Of a DNA stretch of 64,000 bases, positions 60,907 to 64,000 are shown piece by piece. Within the stretch, counting starts at the first letter, position 1. Each line of letters opens with the position of its first letter. The stretch is from JBDRRP01 sp964446485 (lineage in GTDB: Bacteria; Desulfobacterota; Desulfobacteria; Desulfobacterales; JBDRRP01): assembly GCA_964446485.1 (NCBI GenBank), contig CAYUOU010000001.1, forward strand, positions 62,001 through 126,000, written 5' to 3'. The position numbers and the translations under genes were made by a program. Below the pieces are notes generated by a model that had not been told where the DNA came from, did no database searches, and saw only the letters and a list, made by a program, of their open reading frames with translations.

Positions 60907-61258
60907 GGGCCTTTTCCATCGCCTCTTCTTTTGTTTTACACTCAATACACTGGGTGGTCACCGGCCTGGCCTTCAACCGTTCGATCCCGATATCCTCTCC
61001 ACAGGATTCGCAAATTCCGAACGTGCCGCTTTCGACCCGATCCAGGGTTTTTTTGATTTTTTTGATGAGCTTGTGCTCCCTGTCGCGAATTCGCAACATA
61101 AAATTTCGATCGGCCTCGAGGGATGCACGATCCGTGGGGTCCGGAAAATTTTCCTTTTGCGAGGTCATTCCCGATACCGTGCTGTCGGCATGATCCAACA
61201 ATTCCTCCAGCTGGTCGGTGAGCAAGTTTTTAAAGTAGTCCAAGTCTTTTTTTTCCAT
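60896..61258 (-). CDS. dksA: DksA/TraR-family zinc-finger transcription factor
   Basis: A 120-residue RNA-polymerase secondary-channel regulator. The coiled-coil tip has the DxxDxA motif (DPTDRA, Asp40, Asp43, Ala45) needed for DksA activity with ppGpp. The C4 zinc finger is CESC...CIEC (Cys83, 86, 104, 107). It is shorter than E. coli DksA (151) but has both key elements, so it is more DksA- than TraR-like. The upstream 190 bases (61259-61450) contain no gene. Confidence 0.88.
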   Translation of the reverse strand: MEKKDLDYFKNLLTDQLEELLDHADSTVSGMTSQKENFPDPTDRASLEADRNFMLRIRDREHKLIKKIKKTLDRVESGTFGICESCGEDIGIERLKARPVTTQCIECKTKEEAMEKALGL

Positions 61259-61450
61259 GGCACGCTCGCTTCTTTTCTATTTCTCCCTTCGTAAAAGAAG
61301 GTCTCGTAACACAATCCCCTGACTGAGTAAAGTATAAAATAAGACATCCCGGTGCCATGGCAACGCCCCGTCATCTCCGGGCCGGGTGAAGTTATCGGCT
61401 CGGATATCGCCCCGCCGCTGGCGATGGGGGGCTTTGCCATCAAAAAGAGA

Positions 61451-62395
61451 TCAGCCAGCCACGGTTGAGAGAAAGGCTTCCAGGGTATCGGCGGCGTTGA
61501 CGCGGGTCACCGGTCGAACGGTTTCTTCAGAAAATATACCTTTTTTCAGGAGGTTGGATAACACATTGCCGGGTCCGATTTCGGCAAATGCCTTCACATC
61601 GGTGGCCAGAACCGTCGCCATGGCATCGGTCCAGCGAACCGGGCTGCACAGTTGGCGCGTCATGATGGATCGAATGGTCGCACCGTCGGTCTCCAAGGTT
61701 GCCGTCACATTCATGGCCACCGGGCACCGCGCATCGGAAAAGGGCACCTGTTCGATGACCCTGGCGAAGTCCTTCTGGGCCGTGGTCATGAGCCGGCTGT
61801 GCCACGGGCCGCTGACTTTTAGGGGAATGGCACGGGCGCCGGCCGTTTTGGCGCGTGCGGCGGCCTCGGTTACGGCGGCCGTTTCTCCGGTAATGATGAT
61901 CTGGGTGGGGGTGTTGTGGTTGGCCACGGATACGACACCGCTGTTGCCGACGCTGCCGGCGATATCGGCGACCTGGTCCATTTCGAGGCCGATGATGGCC
62001 TGCATGGCGCCGTTGCAGGCGACGGCATCGCGATGCATGAGCTGCCCGCGCCGGGTCACCAGTCGAACAGTGTCCTCTGGCGAGAGCACTCCCGCGGCGC
62101 ATAGGGCGCTGTATTCACCAAGGCTGTGGCCGGCGGTGACCACCGGTGCCACGCCATGCTCCTCCAAAATCGTAAACAGGGCCAGGTTCATCGCCGTGAT
62201 GGCGGGCTGCAGGTTCACGGTATCGGTGAGTCGTTCCATGGGCCCTTCGAAGCATAGCCGGGTGACCGGCAGGCCGGCCATGTCGTCAGCCATGCTGAAG
62301 ATGCGTTTGGCGCTCTCGTATCGCTGGAACAGATCTTTGCCCATGCCCACTTTCTGAGAGCCCTGACCCGGAAATAAAAAGGCGATGTTTTTCAC
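61451..62395 (-). CDS. fabD: Malonyl-CoA--ACP transacylase
   Basis: A 314-residue acyltransferase that loads malonate onto acyl carrier protein for fatty-acid synthesis. FLFPGQGSQKVGMG, LQPAITAMNLA, the nucleophile elbow AGHSLGEYSAL, the arginine in TRRGQLMHRD and the late VSGPWHSRLM histidine are all present. It lies 12 bases after hemA. fabH, fabG and acpP are not nearby. Confidence 0.95.
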   Translation of the reverse strand: MKNIAFLFPGQGSQKVGMGKDLFQRYESAKRIFSMADDMAGLPVTRLCFEGPMERLTDTVNLQPAITAMNLALFTILEEHGVAPVVTAGHSLGEYSALCAAGVLSPEDTVRLVTRRGQLMHRDAVACNGAMQAIIGLEMDQVADIAGSVGNSGVVSVANHNTPTQIIITGETAAVTEAAARAKTAGARAIPLKVSGPWHSRLMTTAQKDFARVIEQVPFSDARCPVAMNVTATLETDGATIRSIMTRQLCSPVRWTDAMATVLATDVKAFAEIGPGNVLSNLLKKGIFSEETVRPVTRVNAADTLEAFLSTVAG

Positions 62396-62407
62396 GGTAA
62401 CGATTCC

Positions 62408-63676
62408 TTATCCATCCAGTCTAAATAGCTTTCGTGTCATGTCGAGGACCACCGACGGATCGCCGTGGCACCCCTCACCTTTCAGCAGGGTGGTGGGATT
62501 GTGCAGAATCTTGTTGACGATGGAAGGAATCATGCGCTCTACGGCCTGGCGCTGGTGGGCATCAAGCCCGAGCCCCTGAAGGGTTCGTCGGATCTCTGAG
62601 TCGACGATGTCCGTGACTTGCCGGCGCAGTTCCTTGATCGTTGGCACCACGTCGAGAACCTCCATCCAGTTGCGGAACTTGATGACGGCCTCGTCGATGA
62701 TCCGCTCCCCCTTGACGGCTTCCCGCAGGCGGTCCTCCTTGTTGTCATCCACGATGTCGTTAAGATCGTCGATGTCGTAGACATAGGCGTTGTGGAGCCG
62801 GTTGATGTCCGGATCGATGTCTCGCGGAACGGCGATATCGATGAAAAAAACCGGCCGATTGCGGCGGCTGCGCATGCCGGCTTTCATGTCAGCCCTGGAA
62901 ACCACATGGCCGGGAGATCCGGTGGAACTGATGACGATATCCATCGACGGGAGCGCATCAATGATTTCCTCGAATCGGATGGGGGTGCCATTGTATTTTT
63001 GCGCCAGCGCCACGCCGCGGGAGAACGTGCGGTTGGCCACGGCGATGGCGCCCACCCGGTGGCGAATGAGGTGCTCCACGGCGAGTTCGGCCATTTCCCC
63101 GGCGCCGATGAGCAGGACGCCTTTACCATCGAGATCACCGAAAATTTTTCTTGCAAGTTCGATGGCCGCATAGCTGATGGATACGGCCCGGTCGCCGATA
63201 CCGGTTTCAGTCCGAACCCGTTTGGCCACGAAGAACGCCCGGTGCATGAGCCGGTTGAGGACGACGCCGGATGTGCGCTGGCGGGTGGACAGCAGGTAGG
63301 CTGCTTTGACTTGACCAAGAATTTGGGGTTCTCCGACCACCATCGAGTCCAGACTGGCGGCAACGCGGAAAACATGCCGAACGGCTGCGTCGCCCACATG
63401 GGTATACGTGACCTCCGGGATGTGATTGGCGGCAATACCTTTGGTCTCGGTGAGAAAAGTCTTCACCGCGTCTTCTGCGGCCTGCAATCGGTCGGTGGTG
63501 ACGAGAACTTCCACCCGGTTGCAGGTCGACAGCAACACCGCCTCGATGATGTCCGGATGGCCGTGAAGTCGCTTGAGGGCGTCCCGGCTTTCGTCGTCGG
63601 TGAACGCGACGCACTCCCGCAACGCCACCGGTGCGGTTTTGTGGTTAAGACCGATCAGTAAGATTTCCCGCATCAT
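62408..63676 (-). CDS. hemA: Glutamyl-tRNA reductase
   Basis: A 422-residue enzyme that makes glutamate-1-semialdehyde for tetrapyrrole (heme, siroheme, cobalamin) synthesis. IGLNHKTAPVALRE, the catalytic Cys52 in LLSTCNRVEVLV, VGEPQILGQVKAAY, the NADPH loop LLIGAGEMAELA, and the C-terminal dimerisation helix are present. Two consecutive ATGs start it. It follows the ccsB-like gene by 16 bases, linking heme supply to cytochrome c assembly. Confidence 0.96.
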   Translation of the reverse strand: MMREILLIGLNHKTAPVALRECVAFTDDESRDALKRLHGHPDIIEAVLLSTCNRVEVLVTTDRLQAAEDAVKTFLTETKGIAANHIPEVTYTHVGDAAVRHVFRVAASLDSMVVGEPQILGQVKAAYLLSTRQRTSGVVLNRLMHRAFFVAKRVRTETGIGDRAVSISYAAIELARKIFGDLDGKGVLLIGAGEMAELAVEHLIRHRVGAIAVANRTFSRGVALAQKYNGTPIRFEEIIDALPSMDIVISSTGSPGHVVSRADMKAGMRSRRNRPVFFIDIAVPRDIDPDINRLHNAYVYDIDDLNDIVDDNKEDRLREAVKGERIIDEAVIKFRNWMEVLDVVPTIKELRRQVTDIVDSEIRRTLQGLGLDAHQRQAVERMIPSIVNKILHNPTTLLKGEGCHGDPSVVLDMTRKLFRLDG

Positions 63677-63692
63677 TGAAATTCAACGGCAC

Positions 63693-64000
63693 TCAGCGCC
63701 GTGTGAACGCTCCGTGGTGGCCTTCCAGCAGGAAGTTCACACCGAAAAAAGTGAACAAAATGACGGCGAAACCGATAATGGCCATGACCGCCGCCCGTCG
63801 ACCCCGCCATCCAACGGTGAGCCGTTGGTGGAGCAGTGCCGCATAGATCAGCCAGGTGATTCCCGACCACACTTCCTTGGGGTCCCAGCTCCAAAAGCGC
63901 CCCCAGATGTTTTGGGCGTAGATGAACCCGGTGACGAGCCCCACTGTCAGCATGGTAAACCCCACCACGATGCAGCCGTATCCCGTGGTGTCCAGAAGAT
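63693..64000 (-). CDS. Cytochrome c biogenesis protein CcsA/CcsB type, C-terminal part (cut by window edge)
   Basis: Only the last 102 codons are in the window; the frame is open to the right edge. The sequence contains the heme-handling tryptophan-rich motif WGRFWSWDPKEVWSGITWL, followed by YAALLHQRL and a C-terminal FFGVNFLLEGHH. These are hallmarks of the CcsA/ResC-type (system II) heme-handling protein that delivers heme to apocytochromes c. Such a protein upstream of hemA is common in sulfate- and metal-reducing delta-proteobacteria. Confidence 0.9.
   Translation of the reverse strand, partial: LLDTTGYGCIVVGFTMLTVGLVTGFIYAQNIWGRFWSWDPKEVWSGITWLIYAALLHQRLTVGWRGRRAAVMAIIGFAVILFTFFGVNFLLEGHHGAFTRR

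Noticed and set aside
61165..61443. 92-codon minus-strand frame before dksA
   Set aside because: Overlaps the start of dksA in another frame and has no SD or family features; the interval is better read as a promoter region.

Overview
The window looks like a chromosomal segment of a Desulfobacterota (former delta-proteobacterial) sulfate-reducer-like organism with a fairly high GC content. This placement is an inference. It rests on an HdrD/TmcB/DsrK-like iron-sulfur electron-transfer protein, a LUD-domain protein, rubredoxin-type and cysteine-cluster (YkgJ) proteins, a TAXI-type TRAP transporter, a PAS/sigma54-type regulator and a c-type cytochrome maturation gene in front of hemA. No rRNA, clear tRNA, insertion sequence, prophage or CRISPR array is visible. 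Almost everything is chromosomal housekeeping.

Layout. 1-13.1 kb: an edge-truncated unknown gene and a TPR gene, a dihydrodipicolinate-synthase-family gene, a DUF4143-type ATPase, a YkgJ protein, a phosphate transporter pair (DUF47 + PiT), a PPC/DUF296 gene beside ilvE, a long G-quadruplex-prone inverted repeat, galU, a truncated envelope gene, a lytic transglycosylase, a LUD protein, a tiny cysteine-rich protein and an EamA exporter. 13.3-17.2 kb (minus strand): a PilZ protein, a PAS/AAA+ regulator with a GAFTNA loop, a small unknown gene, and an iron-sulfur oxidoreductase whose reading frame is crossed by a TGA that I interpret as selenocysteine.

17.2-37.5 kb is origin-type territory. An AT-rich gene-free stretch separates leftward from rightward genes. 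It is followed by a two-piece RdgC, dnaN, gyrB (no dnaA or recF), a thymidylate-synthase-family gene, asnS and htrA (both leftward), a radical SAM/DUF2344 gene with rng, and then rpmH-rnpA-yidD-yidC-khpB-mnmE with a perfect parS site just behind mnmE. Two small genes and a strong terminator close the run.

37.5-49.1 kb is leftward: a double-rubredoxin membrane protein, a BMP-type nucleoside ABC transporter operon with gpt embedded in it (purine uptake and salvage), an engB-era-ATP-grasp-HNH chain with overlapping genes, an aminotransferase, hisG and hisI. A rightward PBP1A gene follows. 51.8-64 kb is again leftward: a TAXI TRAP transporter next to a Cache/PAS histidine kinase and NarL-type regulator, then ccsB-hemA-fabD-dksA-PHP phosphoesterase-rnc-radical SAM.

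The most notable observations are: (1) the probable selenocysteine codon with a textbook SECIS-like stem-loop immediately downstream; (2) an RdgC homologue split into two pieces by two in-frame amber codons next to dnaN; (3) the AT-rich origin-like region together with parS; and (4) a yidD gene with no ordinary start codon at the family N-terminus.
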